The position numbers and the translations under genes are program-made. Of a DNA stretch of 64,000 nt, positions 1 to 6,724 are shown in pieces (within the stretch, counting starts at the first letter, position 1; each line of letters begins with the position of its first letter). The DNA is from Prescottella agglutinans (lineage in GTDB: Bacteria > Actinomycetota > Actinomycetes > Mycobacteriales > Mycobacteriaceae). The stretch is from contig NZ_RKLP01000010.1 in NCBI RefSeq assembly GCF_004011865.1, forward strand, positions 62,001 through 126,000. The letters run 5' to 3'. The notes beneath the pieces are model-generated. The model saw only the letters and a program-made list of their open reading frames with translations, was not told where the DNA came from and ran no database searches.

Positions 1-188
1 CCGCTCAGCCGCAGTTGGACGAAGGCCGCGGCCGTGAAGAAGAGTGAGCCGACGAAGAAGGTGAGGTTGTCGGTCTCGGTGCCCACGGCGGTCGCGTATC
101 CCGGGACGGCGCCGAGCGCGAAGAGGGCCGAGCCGATCGCGAAACCGATCGACTCCCTCCGGAGTCCCGCCTTCCCCAGCCGCCCCAT
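1..188 (-). CDS. YrhK-like small membrane protein, 3' end outside the window
   Basis: The reading frame starts at an ATG (complement of 186-188) and runs off the left edge, so only about 62 residues are visible. The N-terminus is MGRLGKAGLRRESIGFAIG. Two hydrophobic stretches follow (GFAIGSALFALGAVPGYAT and FFVGSLFFTAAAFVQL). This pattern of short paired helices with a GS-LF motif resembles YrhK-domain membrane proteins of actinobacteria, whose function is unknown. It is divergent from the OsmC gene at 254. The family call is from memory of the pattern; the membrane character is seen directly. Confidence 0.5.
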   Translation of the reverse strand, partial: MGRLGKAGLRRESIGFAIGSALFALGAVPGYATAVGTETDNLTFFVGSLFFTAAAFVQLRLS

Positions 189-253
189 GTGATCACACGA
201 TAAGGGGTAGTTTGCGAAGAGGACGTGGACCGATCGACACGAGAGGATCTGCA

Positions 254-688
254 ATGCCCACACGCACTGCGCGCACCGCTTGGAACGGAACACTCGAAAA
301 GGGTTCGGGCCAGGTGGAACTCACCAGTTCGGGAGTCGGGACGTTCGAGGTCTCCTTCCCGAAGCGGGCCGCCGACGAGGCCGGCGGGACGACCAGTCCC
401 GAGGAATTGGTCGCGGCGGCACACTCGGCCTGCTACGCCATGCAGTTGTCGGCGCTGATCGGGGAGGCGGGCGGCACCCCGCAGAGCCTGGACATCCGCG
501 CCGACGTCTCGCTGGGGCCCGACGACCCGGGATTCAAGCTCACCGGTATCAAGCTCACGGTCCGTGGAGAGGTGGACGGCCTGGACGCTGCGGGGTTCGC
601 CCGAGTCGCCCAGGCCGCCAAGGAGTCCTGCCCGGTGAGCAAGGCCCTCACCGGCGTCGAGATCACGCTCGACGCCGCGCTCGAGTAG
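254..688 (+). CDS. OsmC/Ohr family peroxiredoxin
   Basis: A 144-residue protein of the OsmC family, thiol peroxidases that reduce organic hydroperoxides in the cytoplasm. Both redox cysteines are visible in their usual settings: the first in AHSACYAMQLS on the central helix and the second in ESCPVSKAL near the C-terminus. The ATG at 254 is preferred over upstream in-frame starts because it follows GAGAGGATCTGC and gives the normal N-terminus MPTRTARTAWNG. No regulator of the OhrR type is adjacent. The subfamily (OsmC rather than Ohr) is inferred from length and the SPEELVAAAHSAC motif. Confidence 0.9.
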   Translation: MPTRTARTAWNGTLEKGSGQVELTSSGVGTFEVSFPKRAADEAGGTTSPEELVAAAHSACYAMQLSALIGEAGGTPQSLDIRADVSLGPDDPGFKLTGIKLTVRGEVDGLDAAGFARVAQAAKESCPVSKALTGVEITLDAALE

Positions 689-738
689 TCACCTTGTCGT
701 GAGTGCTCGAACGTGCTGGGGCGGAGGCTGTTCCGTCT

Positions 739-1071
739 TCAGGCGCGTTCGAGCCTCGCCCGTACCTGTTCCATCTTCGCGCGCAGTTCGTCCTGGCTGA
801 CGATGCCGCGATCGAGGAAGGTGTGCGCCGTGGTGATCGCGGACCGTGAATGGACGGGGAACTGGCTGTAGACGGTCTCGCCGAGTTCGTCCTCGGTGTG
901 CCGGCGTTCGAGGTTGTCCCACGATCCGCGCCACGACAGGCACTCGCACGTGGCCTGCATCGCGGACTCCCACGGATCCGGCTTGCGGTCGGTGTCGTCG
1001 AGGTCCCCGGCGCGTTCGCTCCCGCGTTGCAGGGTGCGGAGAATGACTTCGTAGCCCTGTGTGGTCGTCAC
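739..1071 (-). CDS. P15K/NHase-activator-like protein (NHase beta N-terminal fold)
   Basis: A 110-residue protein, last of the cobalt-enzyme gene run. It is a shortened paralogue of the beta-like subunit at 2048-2482: both carry TCECL-WRG-W and a C-terminal helix ending in ELRAKMEQVRARLE or a close variant. In Thiobacillus thiocyanate hydrolase the gene after scnC encodes P15K, a beta-like metallochaperone needed for cobalt insertion, so position and fold suggest the same role here. The GTG start overlaps the gamma stop (GTGA), implying translational coupling. The Cys-Glu-Cys motif is a possible metal ligand set. Chaperone function is inferred. Confidence 0.7.
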   Translation of the reverse strand: MTTTQGYEVILRTLQRGSERAGDLDDTDRKPDPWESAMQATCECLSWRGSWDNLERRHTEDELGETVYSQFPVHSRSAITTAHTFLDRGIVSQDELRAKMEQVRARLERA

Positions 1072-1742
1072 TTGCCACCTCCGGCCGACGGTGCCTGCGA
1101 TGCGTCCCAGTCCGCCGAGGGGAGCGCCACGCCGATCATGGTGTCGCGGGTGACGATCTTCTCGAGTTGCTCCTCGGTCCATCCCTCGGTGCCCTCGGGG
1201 CGCATCGGCATGACCATGAACCGTGACTTCTGGTTCGAATCGTGCACCCGCACTTCCACATCGGACGGAAAGTGCAGGCCGAACTCGGCGAGGACCTCGC
1301 GGGGCCGGCGGACCATCCGCCGCCGGTAGTTCGGCGTCCGGTACCAGTCCGGCGACATGCCGAGGACGGGCCGCGGGTAGCACGAGCACAGCGTGCACAC
1401 GATCACGTTGTGGACCTCGGGGGTGTTCTCGAGAACGTAGAAGAAGGTGTAGTCGCTGGGGGTGCCGGTGCCCGTCGGGTCGGTCCAGTCGATGCCCACC
1501 TCCTTGCTCGACTCGGTGCCGTTCTCGAGCAGCCGCTTCTTGAACTCGGGGTCGGTCCAGGCCTTGGCGACCATCTTCGAGCCGCCCGACGGCCCGATGG
1601 ACTCGGCCCATTCGGAGAAGCGGCGGTGGTCCTCGGCCGAGAAGAGACCCTTCTCGATCGCGAGCTCCCGCAGCGCGAGTTCGAGCACCTCGAACTCACT
1701 GATCTCCTCGGAAGCCTGGATGGGGGCGTGTGGATCGCTCAC
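1068..1742 (-). CDS. Cobalt-type nitrile hydratase alpha / thiocyanate hydrolase gamma subunit
   Basis: A 224-residue catalytic subunit. The metal-binding loop VCTLCSCYPRPVLG is present. In this family the three Cys, two of them post-translationally oxidised to sulfinic/sulfenic acid, bind a low-spin metal, and Thr after the first Cys marks the cobalt type. Other family hallmarks are VLENTPEVHNVIV just before the loop and a C-terminal GTEGWTEEQLEKIVTRDTMIG. The reaction is hydration of a nitrile, or of thiocyanate to carbonyl sulfide and ammonia. Because the beta partner is split into two genes (1752-2482), the thiocyanate hydrolase or toyocamycin-hydratase type is favoured over ordinary two-subunit nitrile hydratase. 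Substrate cannot be decided from sequence alone. GTG start. Confidence 0.88.
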   Translation of the reverse strand: MSDPHAPIQASEEISEFEVLELALRELAIEKGLFSAEDHRRFSEWAESIGPSGGSKMVAKAWTDPEFKKRLLENGTESSKEVGIDWTDPTGTGTPSDYTFFYVLENTPEVHNVIVCTLCSCYPRPVLGMSPDWYRTPNYRRRMVRRPREVLAEFGLHFPSDVEVRVHDSNQKSRFMVMPMRPEGTEGWTEEQLEKIVTRDTMIGVALPSADWDASQAPSAGGGK

Positions 1743-1751
1743 TTCTCCTCC

Positions 1752-2048
1752 TCACTCGTTCTTCCCGGCGGCCCGGAGCCAGCCTTCCGCGCACTCGGTC
1801 TCGAGCGTGTCGATGTCGTATCCCGTGTAGCGCGGCCACAGATCGGTCTGCTTGAAGCGGACGACGTAGAACGGTTCCTTGCGCCCGGTCTCCAGCTTGT
1901 CGAACGCCTCGTCCTCGGGGATCACCCACTCGGGGCGGTGTTCGACGACCACGCCCTCTTGATTGCGTACGAAAGCCTGTGTGCGGGTGTGGAAAATGCT
2001 CGTCTGATCCTTCACGACCACCCGGTCGCCGACCTTGAACTTGGGCAT
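1752..2048 (-). CDS. NHase beta C-terminal-domain / thiocyanate hydrolase alpha-type subunit
   Basis: A 98-residue protein corresponding to the C-terminal SH3-like barrel of nitrile hydratase beta. It starts MPKFKVGDRVVVKD and contains FYVVRFKQTDLW, the typical beta-barrel segment that packs on the catalytic subunit. In thiocyanate hydrolase this half is a separate alpha chain of about 126 residues; here it is shorter. Its ATG overlaps the stop codon of the preceding beta-like gene by one base, and it ends 9 bases before the gamma start, so the three structural subunits are tightly co-translated. Structural role by family; no catalytic residue expected. Confidence 0.8.
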   Translation of the reverse strand: MPKFKVGDRVVVKDQTSIFHTRTQAFVRNQEGVVVEHRPEWVIPEDEAFDKLETGRKEPFYVVRFKQTDLWPRYTGYDIDTLETECAEGWLRAAGKNE

Positions 2049-2482
2049 CACTTCCTCGCCTCCTCGAGACGGGCCCGCACCTCGTCGATCTTGTCGCACA
2101 GTTCGTCGAGCGGGATGAGGCCCTTGTCGACCATCACCTTGGCGGCCACGGTGATCCACCGCGCGTAGTAGGGGTAGCCGAAGTACTGTGTCTCGCCCAG
2201 GTCCACTTCGGCACGACGGCGCATCTCCGAGTTCCACGCGCCTCGCCAGCCGAGGCACTCGCACGTGACGTACGTGTTCATCTCCCAGGCCTCCTCCTCC
2301 TTCTCGAGGTAGGGGACCGAGAGCGCCGGTTGACCGCCGACGTCGTGCAGGACGTGCCGCAGGACGTCGTACTGTGCGTTGGTGATCGTGTAGGGCGAAT
2401 CCTGGGCGTCGTGTTCGGCGGGGGTGATCTTGGCCAGACCGTCGGTGAGGGTCTGGAATCGAGCCTGATTTGCGGTGGTCAT
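2048..2482 (-). CDS. NHase beta N-terminal-domain / thiocyanate hydrolase beta-type subunit
   Basis: A 144-residue helical protein matching the N-terminal half of nitrile hydratase beta, the separate beta chain in thiocyanate hydrolase (about 157 residues). It contains WEMNTYVTCECLGWRGAWN, then a C-terminal helix LDELCDKIDEVRARLEEA. Gene order beta-alpha-gamma-P15K equals the scnB-scnA-scnC-P15K order known from Thiobacillus thioparus. It lies 63 bases after cbtA, same strand, so it is probably read from the same message as the cobalt importer. ATG follows AAGGGAGACCTCC. The paralogy to the protein at 739-1071 is visible by eye. Confidence 0.78.
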   Translation of the reverse strand: MTTANQARFQTLTDGLAKITPAEHDAQDSPYTITNAQYDVLRHVLHDVGGQPALSVPYLEKEEEAWEMNTYVTCECLGWRGAWNSEMRRRAEVDLGETQYFGYPYYARWITVAAKVMVDKGLIPLDELCDKIDEVRARLEEARK

Positions 2483-2545
2483 GGAGGTCTCCCTTCCATG
2501 GGGTTCGGTGATTCCTGGTGTTCCGAATCCTCGCCAGTGCCCTTC

Positions 2546-3382
2546 CTACGATCGCGCGGTTCCGGTCGTCTGCGCCCGACCCTGTGCGTCGAGAGAGGCT
2601 GTCGTCCTCGGCGACTCGCCTCGTCGGGACCGCTCGGTGAGGAAGGCGAAGACGAGGCCGAGGCAGAGCCACAGGGTCGCCTGGGTTGCCATGGACGAGA
2701 TCCGGAACTGCCACAGCAGCGTGGCCGGGAAGTCTTCCCCCACCTCGTTCACGGTCGGCAGCAACAGGTAGCCGGCGGTGACGATCGCGACGAACGTGAC
2801 GACCGATGCGATTACCCGAACCGTCCAATAGTGCTGCGAGGCAAGTAACTTCGACACGTAGACGGCGGCAGCGACGGCGGCGAGCCCGAGGACCAGCGCG
2901 GCCAGCCAGTACCAGGTGCGCTGATCGATGGTGTCCGGGTCTCCAACCGCGGGCGGATTGGCCGGGTACTTGAAGAACGGTACGGCCTCGACGGCCAGCC
3001 ACCCCGCGCCGGCCAACCCCAGCGCCAGCAGCGGACCCGACATGGCCGTGTGTCGGCGTGCGTAGTGCGCCACGACGCCGAATATCGCGCCGAGGGCGAC
3101 GCCGGCCAGCGTCGTCGCCAGGATCAGGCCGGCCCGCTGCCCGTCCCGTGAGACCAGGGGTTCGTCGCTGTCGGAGTGGGAGTGGCCGGCCGTCGCGTTC
3201 GGGCCCGGGTGCTCGTGCGCGCCCGTGGCGTCGCTCGCCGGAGCCGATTCCTCGATCGCGATGGCCGCCGCGACGTGCGGTTCCCCGAGAGCGAAGGCGA
3301 CCGCGCCGGTCAGGAGTCCGGCGATCAGCCCGGCGAGGATGCCCCGCAGCAGCAGATTCTTCAGCGAACCGGTCAGTGGCAC
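2546..3382 (-). CDS. cbtA: Cobalt transporter subunit CbtA, copy 1
   Basis: A 278-residue membrane protein with several hydrophobic helices. The first, LLLRGILAGLIAGLLTGAVAFALGEPHVAAAIAIEE, is the CbtA signature, followed by a His-rich loop (HEHPGPNATAGHSHSD) that could bind metal. The family conserves PFFKYPANPPAVGDPDTI and GEDFPATLLWQFR, both present. CbtA works with CbtB in predicted cobalt uptake. The GTG start at 3382 overlaps the end of cbtB by 10 bases; the second copy (10255-11076) shows the same 10-base overlap, which supports this start. It lies directly upstream of the cobalt-dependent hydratase genes. Confidence 0.9.
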   Translation of the reverse strand: MPLTGSLKNLLLRGILAGLIAGLLTGAVAFALGEPHVAAAIAIEESAPASDATGAHEHPGPNATAGHSHSDSDEPLVSRDGQRAGLILATTLAGVALGAIFGVVAHYARRHTAMSGPLLALGLAGAGWLAVEAVPFFKYPANPPAVGDPDTIDQRTWYWLAALVLGLAAVAAAVYVSKLLASQHYWTVRVIASVVTFVAIVTAGYLLLPTVNEVGEDFPATLLWQFRISSMATQATLWLCLGLVFAFLTERSRRGESPRTTASLDAQGRAQTTGTARS

Positions 3383-3567
3383 GGGAGCCCCAGCAGGTGT
3401 CGGCCGTCGTGCATCAGTTCGTGCATGTACATCCCGGTGCGGGAGACGGCGCCCTGGTCGAAGCCGACGATGTAGAGCGTCAGCAGGGCGAGGAGAACCA
3501 CTCCGACCGCGGCGAGGGCAATTCCGAGTGATTCGATTGCCCGATTCGGGCTGTGGGCGAGAGTCAT
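3373..3567 (-). CDS. cbtB: Cobalt transporter subunit CbtB, copy 1
   Basis: A 64-residue protein with one membrane helix (GIALAAVGVVLLALLTLYIVGFDQG) and the CbtB C-terminus MYMHELMHDGRHLLGLPCH. Its His and Cys residues (HELMHDGRH, PCH) form the likely metal site. It is the small partner of CbtA in predicted cobalt import. The ATG follows an excellent AGGAGGACCCC site. It is the first gene of the run cbtB-cbtA-hydratase subunits. Upstream I find a palindrome (3778-3796) but no convincing cobalamin riboswitch, unlike copy 2. Confidence 0.9.
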   Translation of the reverse strand: MTLAHSPNRAIESLGIALAAVGVVLLALLTLYIVGFDQGAVSRTGMYMHELMHDGRHLLGLPCH

Positions 3568-3777
3568 GGGGTCCTCCTGGAGATTCGTCCCGGCATGGCC
3601 GGTCCGGAGGGCGCCGACTGACGGCACAGGGCGAGTCGGGGCCGGACTCGCGCGGCCGGACGGACGTCGGGGCGGCGAACAGCCATGGTCTGCGGTCCGA
3701 ACGCTGTGGACTGGCCGACCCCTCGTCGATCGGAACGCACATCCGACGCTACGCGGCGGGTTTCCTCGAATCCCGCG

Positions 3778-3796
3778 GTTGTGTACTTCACACAAC
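3778..3796 (-). promoter_or_regulatory. Palindrome upstream of cbtB copy 1, candidate operator
   Basis: Arms GTTGTGT and ACACAAC are perfectly complementary around ACTTC. The site lies about 210 bases before cbtB and between it and the DUF4352 gene. The form suits a GntR- or CRP-like dimer, but spacing does not match the CRP consensus exactly. No bound factor can be named. Confidence 0.35.
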
Positions 3797-3869
3797 TGCG
3801 AACGCGCCCGGGGGGTTCGGCAACCCCTCGATGCCGAACCCCACGGGCGCAACCATCCCGGACTCGCCG

Positions 3870-4484
3870 CTACTGCAGCAGGATCGACTCGCCGCCGGAG
3901 AACACGGAGTCGTGAACCTCGAGGACCGCGGGAACGGTGCCCGGGGGCACGTCGAAGACGATGGTGGCCTCGACGGAGTTGCCGGGATTGATCTGTTCGA
4001 ACGCAACGCCCTGATCGAGTGTGATCGTGGCCATGTCGTCCACCGAGTGCTGGCGGTCCTGTGCGTCCACGAGCTTCTGTGCGGACGTCGTGAAGCTCTG
4101 TGCGCGATCCCCGATGTTGCGCACGGTCATGCGGACGAGGACGAACTGCCCCTGCGCCTTCTCGGTGAGGTACTCGTTGACACCGACGCTCGGAACCCCG
4201 GCCTCGACGCCGTTCACGACGAACTCGAACTTGCCGTCGCGGACCGGGGTGCCGATCCGGGCGTCCACGGGGGCCTCGGCGGCGCCGGTGGCTGCACCGG
4301 CCGCTCGGGCGGCGTCCGACGGCTTGTCGCCCGACCCGCCGCTGACGGCAGTGATCGCGATGATCGCGACGATCACGGCGCCGAGCCCGGTGAGGATCTT
4401 GTGGCGGGCGAACCAGCTCTTCTGGGCCGGCGGCTGGGGCTGGGGCTGGGGCTGCGGGGGCGCGGGCTGCTGGGGAGTGCTCAC
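3870..4484 (-). CDS. DUF4352-type membrane-anchored protein
   Basis: A 204-residue protein with a Pro/Gln-rich cytoplasmic start (repeated QPQP), one membrane helix (ILTGLGAVIVAIIAITAV), and an extracytoplasmic immunoglobulin-like domain. The domain carries typical DUF4352 features: FEFVVNGVEAG, GQFVLVRMTVRNIGDRAQSF, and IVFDVPPGT. GTG start at 4484 follows AAGGAA. Function of such domains is unknown; they are often found in actinobacterial surface lipoproteins and telomere-binding-protein-like annotations without experimental basis. It is divergent from the sensor kinase at 4703. Confidence 0.75.
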   Translation of the reverse strand: MSTPQQPAPPQPQPQPQPPAQKSWFARHKILTGLGAVIVAIIAITAVSGGSGDKPSDAARAAGAATGAAEAPVDARIGTPVRDGKFEFVVNGVEAGVPSVGVNEYLTEKAQGQFVLVRMTVRNIGDRAQSFTTSAQKLVDAQDRQHSVDDMATITLDQGVAFEQINPGNSVEATIVFDVPPGTVPAVLEVHDSVFSGGESILLQ

Positions 4485-4702
4485 GGACAGTTCCTTTCGA
4501 CGTCGACGACGCGGCCGGTGGTGTGGCCGAGTCGGGCTCTGCGACAAGCACACCGCGCGTGAGGGCTCGGCGTCTTCCTCCAGAAGTCGGACGCCCCTCC
4601 TCATTTCGGACGGTTTTCGCCGCGCCGATCGTGCAGTCGGGTACCGTCGCCCGACGTTCGGGGGATGTCGGGCTGTCGGCGCCCGTGCGTACGGTTCTGT
4701 CC

Positions 4703-5914
4703 GTGAAATCCGAGACTGCCGGCCGGATCCGGCGCCGTCTGTGGACGGTCGGCGCCGTCACGCTCAGCATCGTGTGCTCGCTGACTACGTTGGGCCTCGC
4801 GTCCAGCTCCGGGAACACGCCGGGCTGGAACCACGGGATCGGGTTCGTCCTCGCGTTGGTGGCGGCCGCCGCGCTGACGCGGCGGCATCAGTATCCGTGG
4901 CAGGTCCTAGGCATCTGTCTTGCCGCCCCGCTGGTGTTCGAGACGGACGCGACGGCGGCGCTCATCGCGCTGTTCGCGGTCATCCGGGTCGCGCGGGGGT
5001 TCCAATTAGCGGGCGCTGCGCTGGCGGTGTTCGTGGTGTGCGGGGTCTCGCTCACCTACGACGCGCACCGGTTGCGGGAGGACTCGGTCCTCACGATGTC
5101 GACCGAAAATCCCGAGACAGGCGTGGTGGAACAGTACGACGTGGCGCTGTGGATCCCGTGGCTCGTCGCGGCGGTCCTGGTGGGGCTGGTCCTGGTGCTC
5201 GCGCTGTGGGCACGCACCCGGGGCCAGCTCGCCCTGGCCGAGCAGAGCCGTGACGAGGCCACCGAAGAGACGGACGCGATCCGCGACGAGATGATCCGGG
5301 CGGAGGAGCGCACCCGGATCGCCCGCGACATGCACGACACGCTGGCCGCGAGTCTCAGCCGGATCTCGTTGTTCGCGGGCGCACTGCAGGTCAACGCAGC
5401 CGAGTCGCCGGAGAAGGTCGCGAACTCGGCGGCGCAGATCCGGGCGACGGCGCACGAGGCGCTCGACGACCTCAAGGGCATCGTCGGGGTGCTGCGCGGC
5501 ACCGCCGGCCCGCGGGAACGCGTCGGACACCAGGGCATCGACGCGGTGCCCGGGATCGTGCAGGCGGCCCGGGCGGCCGGCATGCACTGCGCGCTCAGCA
5601 CCGACCTCGCACCGGGAGACGTCGGCATGCTGGCGGGACACGTCTGCTATCGCGTGGTGCAGGAGGCGCTCACCAACGCGCAGAAGTACGCGAGTGACCA
5701 GGTGGTGGCGATCTCGGTCGAGGGTGCGCCGGAAAGTGGCATTCGTATCTCGATACGTAACCTGTTGAGCACCAGGCCCTCTCAGATCGGAGTCGGATCC
5801 CGGACCGGGCTGCGTGGGCTCCACGAACAGGTCCGGGACATCGGTGGGAAGTTCGAAGCCGGACACCTCGACTCGGAGTTCGTCGTGAACTGCTGGGTTC
5901 CCTGGTCCGGCTGA
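4703..5914 (+). CDS. NarL-type sensor histidine kinase
   Basis: A membrane histidine kinase of 403 residues. About six hydrophobic segments occupy the first 190 residues, with an extracytoplasmic loop DAHRLREDSVLTMSTEN before the last. The HisKA_3 dimerisation domain holds the phosphorylated His near residue 211 in RTRIARDMHDTLAASL. The ATPase N box is VVQEALTNAQKYA and the G box region is GVGSRTGLRGLHEQV. It is followed after 42 bases by its response regulator. The GTG start at 4703 is chosen because it precedes the first membrane segment closely; in-frame starts further up are possible. Signal unknown. Confidence 0.88.
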   Translation: MKSETAGRIRRRLWTVGAVTLSIVCSLTTLGLASSSGNTPGWNHGIGFVLALVAAAALTRRHQYPWQVLGICLAAPLVFETDATAALIALFAVIRVARGFQLAGAALAVFVVCGVSLTYDAHRLREDSVLTMSTENPETGVVEQYDVALWIPWLVAAVLVGLVLVLALWARTRGQLALAEQSRDEATEETDAIRDEMIRAEERTRIARDMHDTLAASLSRISLFAGALQVNAAESPEKVANSAAQIRATAHEALDDLKGIVGVLRGTAGPRERVGHQGIDAVPGIVQAARAAGMHCALSTDLAPGDVGMLAGHVCYRVVQEALTNAQKYASDQVVAISVEGAPESGIRISIRNLLSTRPSQIGVGSRTGLRGLHEQVRDIGGKFEAGHLDSEFVVNCWVPWSG

Positions 5915-5956
5915 TCTGCCGGATTTGTCGGTGGCGGAGCATATTCTGGCCGCACT

Positions 5957-6607
5957 ATGACAGATGCCGGACCGATAACCGTTCTGATCGTCGACGACGA
6001 CCCGTTCGTGCGGCGAGGCGTCGCCGACATCTTCCGGGCCGCCCCGGACATCCTGGTCGTGGGGGACGCGAGTGACGGCGACGAGGTCGTCGCGGCCGTC
6101 CGGACCTTCCGCCCGCACGTCGTGCTGATGGATCTCAAGATGAAGCGGGTCGGCGGGCTCGAGGCGACGCGGATGCTGATGGGGCTGTCGAATCCTCCCA
6201 AGGTCGTGGCGATGACGTCGATGGACGTCGACGACCTCGTCGTCAAGTCCGTCGCGGCCGGAGCCCACAGCTTCCTCAGCAAGGACGAACCCCCGCACAC
6301 GTTCCATCAGTCGGTCCGCGTGGTTGCGGCCGGGAACACGTTGTTCAGCCCGGAGTCGTTGCGCCGCATCGTTGCTGCGGGCGGTGCGCTCCGCGAGAAC
6401 GGCCCGGACCTGAGTCGCCTCACCGACCGTGAGCGAGACGTTCTCGCGGTGCTCGCCGAGGGGGAGTCCAACGCCGACATCGGCAAGCGGCTGTACATGA
6501 GCGAGACGACGGTCAAGTCGCACGTGTCGGCGATCCTCGGCAAGCTCGGCGCGCGCAATCGCGTCGAGGCCGCCCTGAGCGCGTTCCGGGCCGGCCTCGT
6601 CGCCTGA
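5957..6607 (+). CDS. NarL/FixJ response regulator
   Basis: A 216-residue regulator. The receiver domain has acidic pocket VDDDP near residue 13, phosphoacceptor Asp59 in VVLMDLKM, and Lys in FLSKDEP. The C-terminal LuxR helix-turn-helix starts at LTDRERDVLAVLAEG and includes NADIGKRLYMSETTVKSHVS. It is the partner of the kinase at 4703-5914. The targets are unknown; the next gene on the same strand is a HxlR-type regulator after a gap of about 117 bases. Confidence 0.92.
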   Translation: MTDAGPITVLIVDDDPFVRRGVADIFRAAPDILVVGDASDGDEVVAAVRTFRPHVVLMDLKMKRVGGLEATRMLMGLSNPPKVVAMTSMDVDDLVVKSVAAGAHSFLSKDEPPHTFHQSVRVVAAGNTLFSPESLRRIVAAGGALRENGPDLSRLTDRERDVLAVLAEGESNADIGKRLYMSETTVKSHVSAILGKLGARNRVEAALSAFRAGLVA

Positions 6608-6724
6608 TCGAGGCGTTGGATCGACCGGCACGTCCGCGCGCCGGCCGATTCCACTCGACCGTCCTCGTCCGGTGAATCGGCTGTGCCATACTCCCCGCCA
6701 GTGGCGAGGGGGAGAGGTCTGGTC

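Noticed and set aside
188-197. TGTGATCACA at the start of the YrhK-like gene as a CRP site
   Set aside because: A perfect ten-base palindrome, but the CRP half-sites have no six-base spacer between them.
3568-3777. Possible cobalamin riboswitch upstream of cbtB copy 1
   Set aside because: An AGTCGG and a GACCGGCC word occur but are not contiguous, and no GCCACTG core is present. Too weak to call; a covariance search would decide.
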